Of a DNA stretch of 64,000 nucleotides, positions 1 through 7,337 are shown piece by piece. Made by a program: the position numbers and the translations under genes. The DNA comes from Neolewinella aurantiaca (GTDB taxonomy: Bacteria > Bacteroidota > Bacteroidia > Chitinophagales > Saprospiraceae), in NCBI RefSeq assembly GCF_008014675.1, contig NZ_VOXD01000029.1, forward strand, positions 16,817 to 80,816, written 5' to 3'. Numbering within the stretch: position 1 is the first letter of the stretch; every line of letters starts with the position of its first letter. A model generated the notes under the pieces. The model was not told the DNA's origin. It searched no databases and saw only the letters and a program-made list of their open reading frames with translations.

Positions 1-630
1 CTGCGTCCCCGCCCCTTTATTTACCAGTTTCGTTTTCACCCGGACGGTCGCCATCGCCGCCGATACCTCCGGGGTGGTTACCGATATTCCCCACGGTGGA
101 ACGTGCAGCGCCGGTTCGTTGATCAGTTTTACCTCCCGGTAAATCCCCGAGCCGGTGTACCACCGGCTGTCGGCGTAGCGACTGCGGTCCACTTCTACCA
201 TCAGTTCGTTCGATTTGCCTGATGCATTGACTTTCTGCGAAATATCGTAATGAAATGGTGAGTAACCGTAAGGGTGAAAACCGAGCTTTTCTCCGTTGAG
301 GCTTACCGTGGCGTTGTTGTAAACACCGTCGAAGTACAGGTAGGTGACCGGCAAACCCGTGGTTGCGAAAGTTTTGCGGTATTTCCCATGTCCGCCCAGT
401 AAGTAGCCCGTCGCGCCCTCACCCTTGATGGAATCGAAGGGGAAGGAAACACTCCAGTCGTGCGGAAGATCGACGCTGCTCCATTCGCCCTGATTCAGCG
501 AAAAGTCCCAGTTTTTGTTAAAGTCCGGCGACGTAGCGGTATCAAAACGGGGCGAACAAGCACTCAGAACGGCCAGGAGGACGCAACTGCAGATAGTTCG
601 TGAAGTCAAGGTGGAGATTTTATGGTACAT
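1..630 (-). CDS. GH2-family beta-galactosidase-like lipoprotein (N-terminal part, cut by window edge)
   Basis: The first 210 codons of a minus-strand gene starting at ATG 630 are visible; the rest lies beyond position 1. The N-terminus is a lipoprotein signal ending LLAVLSAC, so the mature enzyme should be anchored to a membrane. It is followed by the WDFSLNQGEW and DLPHDWSV motifs, and GYSPFHYDIS then WYTGSGIYR, which are typical of the sugar-binding jelly roll of GH2 glycosidases. The catalytic barrel is not in view, so substrate is inferred: in agar/porphyran loci GH2 enzymes remove terminal beta-D-galactose from oligosaccharides. It lies 56 bases downstream of the NHL propeller gene on the same strand and is probably co-transcribed. 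A degenerate copy of the GC-rich dispersed repeat falls at the very edge (1-15). Confidence 0.85.
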   Translation of the reverse strand, partial: MYHKISTLTSRTICSCVLLAVLSACSPRFDTATSPDFNKNWDFSLNQGEWSSVDLPHDWSVSFPFDSIKGEGATGYLLGGHGKYRKTFATTGLPVTYLYFDGVYNNATVSLNGEKLGFHPYGYSPFHYDISQKVNASGKSNELMVEVDRSRYADSRWYTGSGIYREVKLINEPALHVPPWGISVTTPEVSAAMATVRVKTKLVNKGAGTQ

Positions 631-686
631 GATGTAAACCGGGACAATTTTCTTCCCGGGCTGTTTGAAGGTGAATCAGGAAAATT

Positions 687-1808
687 TTAAACCCGGGAGA
701 GCTTTACGGGAGGGGTTCGCTCTCCGTTCCATTGGCAGACATACATACTTTCGTCTTCATCGATGCAGACATCGTGGCCATGGTAGAAGGTCTTGGCGGC
801 ATCCTGCGCAACGGCTTGCAGCGTACCGTCTTTGTAAATCGGTTCTGTGCCACCGGGGCAGGAAATCACTTTGTCGTTTTCGTCCATCACCATTGTGAAT
901 CCTGTTTGCACGAGCCATGGTTTGGGAGCGTCGCTCTTGCCGAAGTCGTGGCTCCAGCAAACACCCGCGTAAACGTTTTTACCGTGGATGACCGGGCGGC
1001 AAACCTGCAGGTTGGCCAGTTTTACCGTTTTGAGCCATTTGCCGTCGAGGGTGAAGTATTTGAACGACTGCCGGGAGCGGCTGGTCACGATCAGTTTCGG
1101 CATGGTCGCGTCGCGGTAATCCAGGGCGATGCCGTGGGCGCCGTGCAGGTCGTAGTTCTTATCTGCGTTGTTGTGTCCGCCAAACTTGCGGATGAACTTT
1201 CCGTATTCGTCGTACTGCAGAATATAGTCGGAGCCGTAGCCGTCGGCTACGTAAATATCACCGTTGGGAGCTACCGCGGTTTCGGTGGGCTGAAAAGCCA
1301 TATCGGGGGTGTAGGCTCCTGCGGTCATGGGGTGGCTGATGGTGAAGATGAGGCGGCCGTCCACGGTTGTTTTGGCAACGTAGCCGTTTTGCCGGATCAT
1401 TGACCGACCGTCCTTCTGGCTTTTTACCCAGCCACTTTCACTGACGTACAGCATGTCTTCTCCGCCTTCATCCACGAGGGTGAGGCCATGTCCGCCGGGC
1501 CAGTAGGTACCCCAGCTGTCCAGTATTTTGCCGGATTTATCGAAGACCAGAATGTTATTGCGGGGGTCATCTCCGATCATGATCAGGCGGCCTTTGCTGT
1601 CCTGTACCATCTCGTGACAGTTGTCGATGAAGGTGTTGAAAGGGTTGGTACCCGCCCAGCCCTTGTCGACTTTATAGCGGTAGCCGCCATGCCCGATTAT
1701 ACCCTTGTCTTCAGTTCGGTGTTTACCTCCAATGGCAAAGGCCGGAGCGCTCATCGCGGTGGCGGAGGCAAGTATTCCGGTGCGTAAAAAGGTTCTTCTT
1801 CCGTGCAT
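687..1808 (-). CDS. Tat-exported NHL/six-bladed beta-propeller protein
   Basis: A 373-residue protein with a twin-arginine leader (GRRTFLR, then an Ala-rich stretch ending APAFA), so it should be exported folded to the periplasm. The body has repeated blade motifs of the NHL/6-bladed propeller type, for example VDEGGEDMLYVSESG, APNGDIYVADGYGSDYILQY, then HGAHGIALDYRD and CIDEDESMYVCQWN near the C-terminus. Propellers of this class bind or process small ligands, and some are lactonase- or lyase-like. No catalytic set can be assigned by eye. It precedes the GH2 gene by 56 bases on the same strand, so it probably works on the same galactan or its products. A lactone hydrolase role is possible but unproven, since the locus otherwise lacks a lactonase. 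Confidence 0.75.
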   Translation of the reverse strand: MHGRRTFLRTGILASATAMSAPAFAIGGKHRTEDKGIIGHGGYRYKVDKGWAGTNPFNTFIDNCHEMVQDSKGRLIMIGDDPRNNILVFDKSGKILDSWGTYWPGGHGLTLVDEGGEDMLYVSESGWVKSQKDGRSMIRQNGYVAKTTVDGRLIFTISHPMTAGAYTPDMAFQPTETAVAPNGDIYVADGYGSDYILQYDEYGKFIRKFGGHNNADKNYDLHGAHGIALDYRDATMPKLIVTSRSRQSFKYFTLDGKWLKTVKLANLQVCRPVIHGKNVYAGVCWSHDFGKSDAPKPWLVQTGFTMVMDENDKVISCPGGTEPIYKDGTLQAVAQDAAKTFYHGHDVCIDEDESMYVCQWNGERTPPVKLSRV

Positions 1809-1923
1809 GATCCTGGGCTTTTGATAGGATGCCCAAGGTAGGGGCGCACGGAGGTGACGTGCTGAAATCTTTCGACATTATGCTGCCACGTATGATTAAT
1901 TGTGCGGTAGGAGTGCGCTGTTT

Positions 1924-1944
1924 GGGGGCGCGAACGCAGGTGCA
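1924..1944 (+). repeat. GC-rich dispersed repeat (family A), intergenic copy
   Basis: Exact match to the window-wide consensus GGCGCG-NN-CGC-R-GGTGCA with spacer AA. It is followed by GGG and lies in the spacer upstream of the propeller gene. Confidence 0.8.
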
Positions 1945-2064
1945 GGGTTTGTTTTTGGCTCCTCTCGCTGAGCGGCTGCCTCCGGTAGTCCATCAGAAAT
2001 CTTTGCGGGGCGGATAGGGTTGGCAGTGTGTCTGGTGATATTGGGTGTTTCACTTCGAGGCTTG

Positions 2065-2115
2065 GCCCCCTCTCCGCATCGCCTTAGGCGATGCGTGTCG
2101 GAGAGGGCAGGGGGT
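2065..2115. repeat. Diverged palindromic element (family B), hairpin-forming
   Basis: A CCCCCTCTCCG arm is followed by an internal palindrome around GCATCGCCTTAGGCGATGC and a return arm CGGAGAGGG. Flanks (CTTCGAGG-CTTGG and GGTGAGG) match the longer elements at 28386 and 51847, so this is a degenerate member without their terminal inverted repeats. Confidence 0.65.
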
Positions 2116-2337
2116 GAGGTTAAAAACCAAAGATGGTCCGGGAGTATCGGAAAAACGCAGAAGTATCGGGAAGCTCAACATCTGCACGATAACCTATCCA
2201 CTGATCCACTCATCGGTTGTTTTCCACTACGGCCTTTACCACTATCTATCAAACTTATACCACAATCAGCCAGAAAGCAGGTTGGTGCACGTAGTTGTAG
2301 GCTTTGTTTGGCTTATTTGCGGAATAACCACATCATC

Positions 2338-3351
2338 ATGAACTACATCGTCTGCCAGGAACCCGGAGATTTTCAACTGAAACAAAAAGACCAGCCCGTT
2401 GCTTCGGTTGGGGAAGCACTACTGAAGATCCACCGGGTCGGTATCTGCGGAACCGACCTTCACGCTTACGCCGGTAACCAGGCCTTCTTCAGCTATCCCC
2501 GGATTCTGGGCCACGAACTCTCCGCCGAAGTACTCGAAATCGGAGACAACGAACAGGGGCTATCCGCAGGCGATTCCGTAATCATCATGCCTTACCTGAG
2601 CTGCGGCGAATGCATCGCCTGCCGCAACGGAAAGACGAACTGTTGCACCAACATTCGTGTGCTGGGCGTCCATACCGATGGCGGTATGCAGGAGACCATC
2701 ACGCTGCCCACCAACGTGCTCATGCCGGCCGGCAAGCTATCGCACGACGAGATCGCGATTGTAGAACCGCTGGCCATCGGCGCCCACGCCCTGCGGCGTG
2801 CCGACGTAAAAGCGGGCGAGACCATCGTCATCGTTGGTTGCGGCCCCATCGGCATCGGAATGATGGCACTGGCCAAAATCGTTGGCTGCAACATCATCGC
2901 CCTCGATACCAACCAGCAGCGGCTCGACTTTGTCCGCGACGAAATTGGCGTCGACCACGCCGTCAACGTGCTCGAAGATCCGCTCTCCGCCGTAATGGAA
3001 ATCACCAACGGAGACCTGGCTACGGCTGTATTCGACGCAACGGGCAGCAAGCGCGCACTGGAGTCGGGCGTCGACTACATGAGCCACGGCGGTCGCTACG
3101 TACTGGTGGGGCTGAGTAAAGGCGACCTGACGTTCGCTCACCCCAAAATTCACGCCAAGGAAACTACCCTGATGTGTAGCCGCAACGCTACTTTCGACGA
3201 CTTCCGCTGGGTGAAGGAAACCCTGGAGGGCGGACGCTTCCCGACCGATAAGTTCATCACGCACAGCGTACCCTACACTGAAATGATCGAAAATTTCGAC
3301 AGCTGGCTCAAGCCCGAAACCGGAGTAATCAAAGCGGTAGTGAAATTCTAA
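2338..3351 (+). CDS. lgoD: Zinc-dependent dehydrogenase, L-galactonate 5-dehydrogenase-like
   Basis: A 337-residue medium-chain dehydrogenase; the frame is open further upstream but the family starts at ATG 2338 (MNYIVCQEPG). The catalytic zinc motif GICGTDLHAY is followed by GHE, the structural-zinc cysteines are in CGECIACRNGKTNCC, and the Rossmann motif is VGCGPIGIGMMALAK. Segments GNQAFFSYPR, TNCC and SRNAT closely resemble my memory of E. coli YjjN/LgoD, which oxidises L-galactonate to D-tagaturonate. The window also encodes tagaturonate reductase and altronate dehydratase, which use that product, so the assignment is coherent. It ends 7 bases from the convergent AraC gene. An alternative is oxidation of another sugar acid or of an aldehyde released near the P450; the sequence resemblance favours LgoD. 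Confidence 0.8.
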   Translation: MNYIVCQEPGDFQLKQKDQPVASVGEALLKIHRVGICGTDLHAYAGNQAFFSYPRILGHELSAEVLEIGDNEQGLSAGDSVIIMPYLSCGECIACRNGKTNCCTNIRVLGVHTDGGMQETITLPTNVLMPAGKLSHDEIAIVEPLAIGAHALRRADVKAGETIVIVGCGPIGIGMMALAKIVGCNIIALDTNQQRLDFVRDEIGVDHAVNVLEDPLSAVMEITNGDLATAVFDATGSKRALESGVDYMSHGGRYVLVGLSKGDLTFAHPKIHAKETTLMCSRNATFDDFRWVKETLEGGRFPTDKFITHSVPYTEMIENFDSWLKPETGVIKAVVKF

Positions 3352-3358
3352 GCTGTAA

Positions 3359-4186
3359 TCAGTGCTTTTTACGGTACTGCAATGGCGTGGTCTCCATAAA
3401 CCGCTTGAACTGCCGGTGAAAAAAAGGCAGCGAAGCGAAGCCGCAGGCCTGTGCAATCTGCGCCACCGGCCAGTCGGTTTCCACCAACAACTGACTGGCC
3501 CGGTTGACCCGGTACTCGTTCAGGAAAGTGAAGAACGGCCGCCCCATCGTCTTCCGGAAGAATCGGTTGAATGCCTGCTCCGACAGGTGTACCTGGTTGG
3601 CCGCCTCACTCAGCTGTACTTTGTGCTGGTAGTTTTGTTCCACAAAACGATGGATCCGCTGCATCCTGTTACCCGCCGTGCGGGGGAGTGTCTCCGTGAA
3701 ACCCGCCGCCGAAAGTAAAACCCGGCGGCAACCGGATAGTCGCTGGAGCACCGACAATAGCCGGAGGTATTTTTCAGCGGGCGGCAAGCCGGGTAAGTTC
3801 CTGATCTCAGGCAGTAAGGTCCTGACCTCTTCAGCCTCGAAGAGGATGCCTCGTGCGGCCTCCCGCAGGAGTACGAATACTGGCTCCAGCTCAGGCACTT
3901 TAGGGAAGGTTTCGGGGTTCCACTGAATAACGGTTGAGCGGCTCAGGCCCGGGCTTTGCTGGTTTTTCCAGCAATGAGGCAGGTTTCCCTTTAGCAAAAC
4001 CAGTTCTCCGGGAGAATAAGCGCCCACGTAATCCCCGATGAACTTGGTGCCACTGCTTTCCTCGATCAGCGTAAGCTCGTGCTGAGGGTGGAAGTGCCAC
4101 GGGGTATTGAATGCAGGTTCAGCGTAGCTGAAAGCATTAATCGACTGCTGGTTACCCACGGGAAGGTCCTCAAAAATGGCGCGCAT
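3359..4186 (-). CDS. AraC-family transcriptional regulator
   Basis: A 275-residue regulator with an N-terminal cupin-like sensor (WHFHPQHELTLI, then GDYVGAYSPGELVLLKGNLPHCW) and a C-terminal double helix-turn-helix (KVQLSEAANQVHLSEQAFNR, then PVAQIAQACGFASLPFFHRQ). The two-domain layout is standard for AraC proteins that sense a sugar or sugar acid. It is convergent with lgoD and divergent from the P450 operon, so it is the best local candidate regulator for both. The 153-base divergent spacer contains a perfect palindrome at 4211-4222. No hybrid two-component regulator or anti-sigma pair is present in the window, which makes this the only recognisable regulator of the whole locus. Confidence 0.9.
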   Translation of the reverse strand: MRAIFEDLPVGNQQSINAFSYAEPAFNTPWHFHPQHELTLIEESSGTKFIGDYVGAYSPGELVLLKGNLPHCWKNQQSPGLSRSTVIQWNPETFPKVPELEPVFVLLREAARGILFEAEEVRTLLPEIRNLPGLPPAEKYLRLLSVLQRLSGCRRVLLSAAGFTETLPRTAGNRMQRIHRFVEQNYQHKVQLSEAANQVHLSEQAFNRFFRKTMGRPFFTFLNEYRVNRASQLLVETDWPVAQIAQACGFASLPFFHRQFKRFMETTPLQYRKKH

Positions 4187-4210
4187 AGTTGCTTATTTTT
4201 TGTCCATTTT

Positions 4211-4222
4211 CCTGAATTCAGG
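4211..4222. promoter_or_regulatory. Perfect 12-base palindrome, possible operator
   Basis: CCTGAATTCAGG lies in the divergent spacer between the AraC gene (start 4186) and the P450 gene (start 4340). AraC sites are more often direct repeats, so assignment as an operator rests only on position and symmetry. Confidence 0.3.
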
Positions 4223-4339
4223 CTGTTGGTGACAAAATAAGGTACTTTTTGGTGTTTATCCGCAATGTATTGAAGTCGCTGTCTGTCGAACTTTGCCAGG
4301 AGCGTCTCCGCACAGGTACGCTTTAAATACTTACCGATC

Positions 4340-5512
4340 ATGTCTTCAGCAAAATGCCCTTTCAGTGAATTCCCCGATCCTTTTGCCGCAGCTCGCGCTG
4401 CGGAAGGCATCCGTGAGATCGATGACCAGGGGGACCCCGTAAAGATGGTTCTTGGCCACCGCGACGTGAGAAAATCTGCCCACGACTGGAGAACCTTTCA
4501 GTCGGGAGCGAAACCCGGCAGGATCGTAGTGCCTTCTGAGGTCAATATCCGCGACATCCGGCAGATTCCCTTCGAGACGGACCCTCCCGAACACACCGAA
4601 TATCGCGCTTTGGTGGAAGGCTGGTTCCGGAGGCCGCTGACCGAATCCTACGAGGCTGGACTTACCAACCTCATTAATCAGGAACTGGACCGGGCAATCT
4701 CCTCCGGAGAGCTGGAAGTGGTACATGATTTTGCCCTGCCGCTACAGTCGCGTGCGCTGACGCTATTGCTCAACTGCCCCCTCGAAGAAGCGGAGGAATG
4801 GATTGGCTGGGGAACCCACGTGTTCCGCAGCGACGATGATCCGCTTGACGGAGACAAAGCCAACCAGCTTTACGATTACCTCGACGCGCAGATCGAGCGC
4901 GCCTCCCGCGACGTTGAGAACGGCGAAGACATCTTCGCCCACCTCCTCCGGGCGGAGTACCGCGGCCGAAAACTAACCCATGAGGAAATCAAGGGCGTAA
5001 TGATTCTGACTTTCGCCGGAGGGCGGGATACCGTGATCAACGCCGTAACCAATACCCTGGCGTACTTCGCCGGGCATCCGGAAGACCTGCAGAAAATAAG
5101 GGAACAACCGGAATTGTCGGCCCGGGCGGTCGAGGAACTCGTCCGCTACTTCGCGCCGTTGACGCACATGGGGCGCGTTGCGACCTCTGACGCTGAAGTC
5201 AGCGGCTGTCCCGTTGCGGCCGACTCCCGGATATCTCTCTGCTGGGCCTCTGCTAACCGGGATCCGAAGGTGTTCGAGAAGCCGAATGAAGTAGACATCG
5301 AACGCAAGGCCAATCCTCACCTCAGCTTCGGCTTCGGTATTCACAAGTGCCTCGGGGCGCCCCACGCCCGCCAGGTACTGAAAGTACTGATCACCGCCCT
5401 GACCCAAAGGGTCAGCAGCATTCAAGTCACCGACCACCAAGACAACATCGAACAGTGGGGAGATTTCAACCGCAAAGTAGGTTTTCACCGCCTGCAGGTG
5501 AAAATTTCCTGA
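4340..5512 (+). CDS. Cytochrome P450, probable 6-O-methyl-D-galactose demethylase
   Basis: A 390-residue soluble bacterial P450 with the I-helix motif AGGRDT, the ExxR helix (ELVR) and the heme-binding loop FGFGIHKCLG with the axial cysteine near residue 337. The gene is followed by a 2Fe-2S ferredoxin and a flavin ferredoxin reductase, making a complete class I electron-transfer system. In marine Bacteroidota, P450s with this arrangement inside porphyran loci oxidatively demethylate 6-O-methyl-D-galactose, giving galactose and formaldehyde. The surrounding GH117, GH16, GH29 and sulfatase genes support that substrate. I assign the substrate by context, not from active-site residues. It has no signal peptide, so it acts in the cytoplasm on imported sugar. 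Confidence 0.88.
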   Translation: MSSAKCPFSEFPDPFAAARAAEGIREIDDQGDPVKMVLGHRDVRKSAHDWRTFQSGAKPGRIVVPSEVNIRDIRQIPFETDPPEHTEYRALVEGWFRRPLTESYEAGLTNLINQELDRAISSGELEVVHDFALPLQSRALTLLLNCPLEEAEEWIGWGTHVFRSDDDPLDGDKANQLYDYLDAQIERASRDVENGEDIFAHLLRAEYRGRKLTHEEIKGVMILTFAGGRDTVINAVTNTLAYFAGHPEDLQKIREQPELSARAVEELVRYFAPLTHMGRVATSDAEVSGCPVAADSRISLCWASANRDPKVFEKPNEVDIERKANPHLSFGFGIHKCLGAPHARQVLKVLITALTQRVSSIQVTDHQDNIEQWGDFNRKVGFHRLQVKIS

Positions 5513-5645
5513 TTCTCTGGTCCACAATTTTAATCAAACAGTATGCTGGTTGCCGCAAAGCTGGTGCACAAACCGGTTCCCTGATAAAAAGGAACAAAGC
5601 GGCACAGTTTACTTCTTCGTAAACGATCTGAAATTTTTAACTGAA

Positions 5646-5954
5646 ATGGCTAAAATCAACTTTATCACTAAGGCCGGCGTAGAAATGCAACTCGAAGCAG
5701 CCTCCGGTTCCGTAATGGAACTGGCCGTCAACAACAGCGTACCCGGCATCGACGGAGACTGCGGTGGCGTTTGCTCCTGCGCTACCTGTCACGTTCACGT
5801 AGCCCCCGAAGATTGGGCGCAAACAGGTGCGCCGGGAGACATGGAAAAAGATATGCTCGAATTCGACGACAACGCCAGTGAGTTCAGCCGCCTGAGCTGC
5901 CAGATGTCCATCTCAGACGAACTCGACGGAATTACCCTCAAAGTAGCCAATTAG
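5646..5954 (+). CDS. 2Fe-2S ferredoxin, putidaredoxin/adrenodoxin type
   Basis: A 102-residue protein starting at ATG 5646 (MAKINFITKAG); the open frame extends upstream but those residues do not fit the family. The cluster ligands follow the C-x5-C-x2-C pattern in DCGGVCSCATCHVH, with the fourth cysteine in RLSCQM. One additional cysteine sits inside the loop. Ferredoxins of this type pass electrons singly from a flavoprotein reductase to a P450, and this gene is placed between exactly those two partners, 2 bases upstream of the reductase start. Its likely role is to feed the P450 demethylase encoded just upstream. Confidence 0.92.
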   Translation: MAKINFITKAGVEMQLEAASGSVMELAVNNSVPGIDGDCGGVCSCATCHVHVAPEDWAQTGAPGDMEKDMLEFDDNASEFSRLSCQMSISDELDGITLKVAN

Positions 5955-5956
5955 CC

Positions 5957-7207
5957 GTGGAAGACACCCAAAACCAAAGCTGCCTGATTGTAGGCGCCAG
6001 CCACGCGGGCGTAAACGCGGCATTTGCTCTTCGGCGGGCGGGATGGGCGGGGACAATCTCCATTTTCGACCGCGACGAGGAGTTGCCTTATCACCGCCCG
6101 CCGTTGTCTAAGGGCTTCCTGTCCGGAGATACTACCGTAGAAGAAAGCCTGCTTAAGGCTGCAGCCAGTTATGAAACCGAGCAGATCGGCCTGCACCGTG
6201 GAGTATCGGTTCGTGCCATCGAACGCTCCGCGAAGCGGATCGAACTGGCGGACGGAACGAGGCACGCCTACGACAAACTGATCCTGGCCACCGGAGCGAG
6301 CCCATTTATTCCTCCGATTACCGGACTGAAGGGCAGCGACAAAGTCTTTCCGCTGCGAACCGCTGCGGATGCCCGGGGCATCCGGGCGGCCTTCATGAAT
6401 AGTCGTGGCAAGAATGTCGTCATCATTGGCGGAGGCTACATCGGGCTGGAAGCCGCTGCGTCCTTACGGAAACTGGGCGGTGAGGTGACCGTTCTGGAAA
6501 GAGAAAACCGGGTTTTGGCGCGGGTCACCTCGCCGGAGATGTCGGCCTTTTTTACAGATCTGCACACCCAAAAAGGCGTCGCCATTGCTACCGAACACAA
6601 CGTTTCGTCGGTGGAACAGCACGGAGACAGCCTGACGGTGGTTTGCGCTGGTGGTTTGCGGTTCTCTGCTGACCTGGTCATCGTCGGCGTCGGGGTAAGG
6701 GTGAATACGGAACTGGCAAGATCCGCAGGATTGAAAAACTCGAACGGTATTCTGGTAGATGGCCGGATGCTTACCTCCGACCCTGATATCTACGCCATCG
6801 GAGACTGCACAAGCTTTCACCACCCCCGCTACGGCCGCGAGATTCGGCTTGAATCCGTTCAGAACGCGGTAGACCAGGCTAAGGTCGCCGCCGCTAACAT
6901 CTGCGGTTCTTCCACAGCTTACGACGCCATTCCCTGGTTTTGGTCGGATCAGTACGAAGTGAAACTACAAATGTGTGGCATCGCCGCAGGGTACAACCGG
7001 GTGATCGTTCGCAACGAAGCGGACAGCACGCCCTGCAAACGTTCGCTATGGTATTTTACCGACGACCAGCTGGTTGCGGTGGATGCCGTCAACCATGCCC
7101 GCGCGTATATGCTGGGCATGAAAATTCTGAAAGAAGGGCGCAGCCCGGCCCCGGAAAAGCTGGCCGATCCCGAAGTAGAACTCCACCCCCGTAGCATCAT
7201 GCCCTGA
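5957..7207 (+). CDS. FAD-dependent ferredoxin reductase (putidaredoxin reductase type)
   Basis: A 416-residue flavoprotein beginning at GTG 5957, two bases after the ferredoxin stop. The FAD-binding motif is VGASHAGVNAA near the N-terminus, followed by YHRPPLSKGFL. The NADH-binding motif is VIIGGGYIGLEAA, with a glutamate ending the second strand (VLE) that suggests NADH rather than NADPH. The second FAD motif is DIYAIGDCT. The length and order match putidaredoxin and rhodocoxin reductases. It transfers electrons from NADH to the preceding ferredoxin for the P450. Tight spacing indicates an operon with the ferredoxin. The unusual start codon may couple translation to the ferredoxin. Confidence 0.92.
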   Translation: MEDTQNQSCLIVGASHAGVNAAFALRRAGWAGTISIFDRDEELPYHRPPLSKGFLSGDTTVEESLLKAAASYETEQIGLHRGVSVRAIERSAKRIELADGTRHAYDKLILATGASPFIPPITGLKGSDKVFPLRTAADARGIRAAFMNSRGKNVVIIGGGYIGLEAAASLRKLGGEVTVLERENRVLARVTSPEMSAFFTDLHTQKGVAIATEHNVSSVEQHGDSLTVVCAGGLRFSADLVIVGVGVRVNTELARSAGLKNSNGILVDGRMLTSDPDIYAIGDCTSFHHPRYGREIRLESVQNAVDQAKVAAANICGSSTAYDAIPWFWSDQYEVKLQMCGIAAGYNRVIVRNEADSTPCKRSLWYFTDDQLVAVDAVNHARAYMLGMKILKEGRSPAPEKLADPEVELHPRSIMP

Positions 7208-7337
7208 TCCCTAATTCCGTTTCTCGGAAGCGTTGGTCTGCCGTCAGGCGATCCGGTAACTCAGGATTAAATCATTCGTATTACGCTCAAAACGGATCGT
7301 GTTAGCCCCGGGTGGCCCGGGGCGATAGCTTTGGACC

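Larger units (their letters stand above)
1809..2337. other. Intergenic region between divergent genes, repeat-rich
   Basis: This roughly 530-base spacer separates the minus-strand propeller gene from the plus-strand dehydrogenase. It contains one copy of the GC-rich dispersed repeat and one diverged palindromic element (separate entries). Promoters for both directions should lie here, but I could not fix a convincing Bacteroidota -33/-7 pair. Reading frames that cross it in the plus direction lack homology and are extensions of the dehydrogenase frame. Confidence 0.6.

Noticed and set aside
2020..2337. Upstream extension of the lgoD-like frame by about 106 codons
   Set aside because: The extension crosses repeats and does not resemble any dehydrogenase; the family starts at the ATG at 2338.
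2338..3351. Formaldehyde dehydrogenase serving the P450
   Set aside because: The sequence resembles LgoD-type sugar-acid dehydrogenases more closely, and its products feed UxaB/UxaA.
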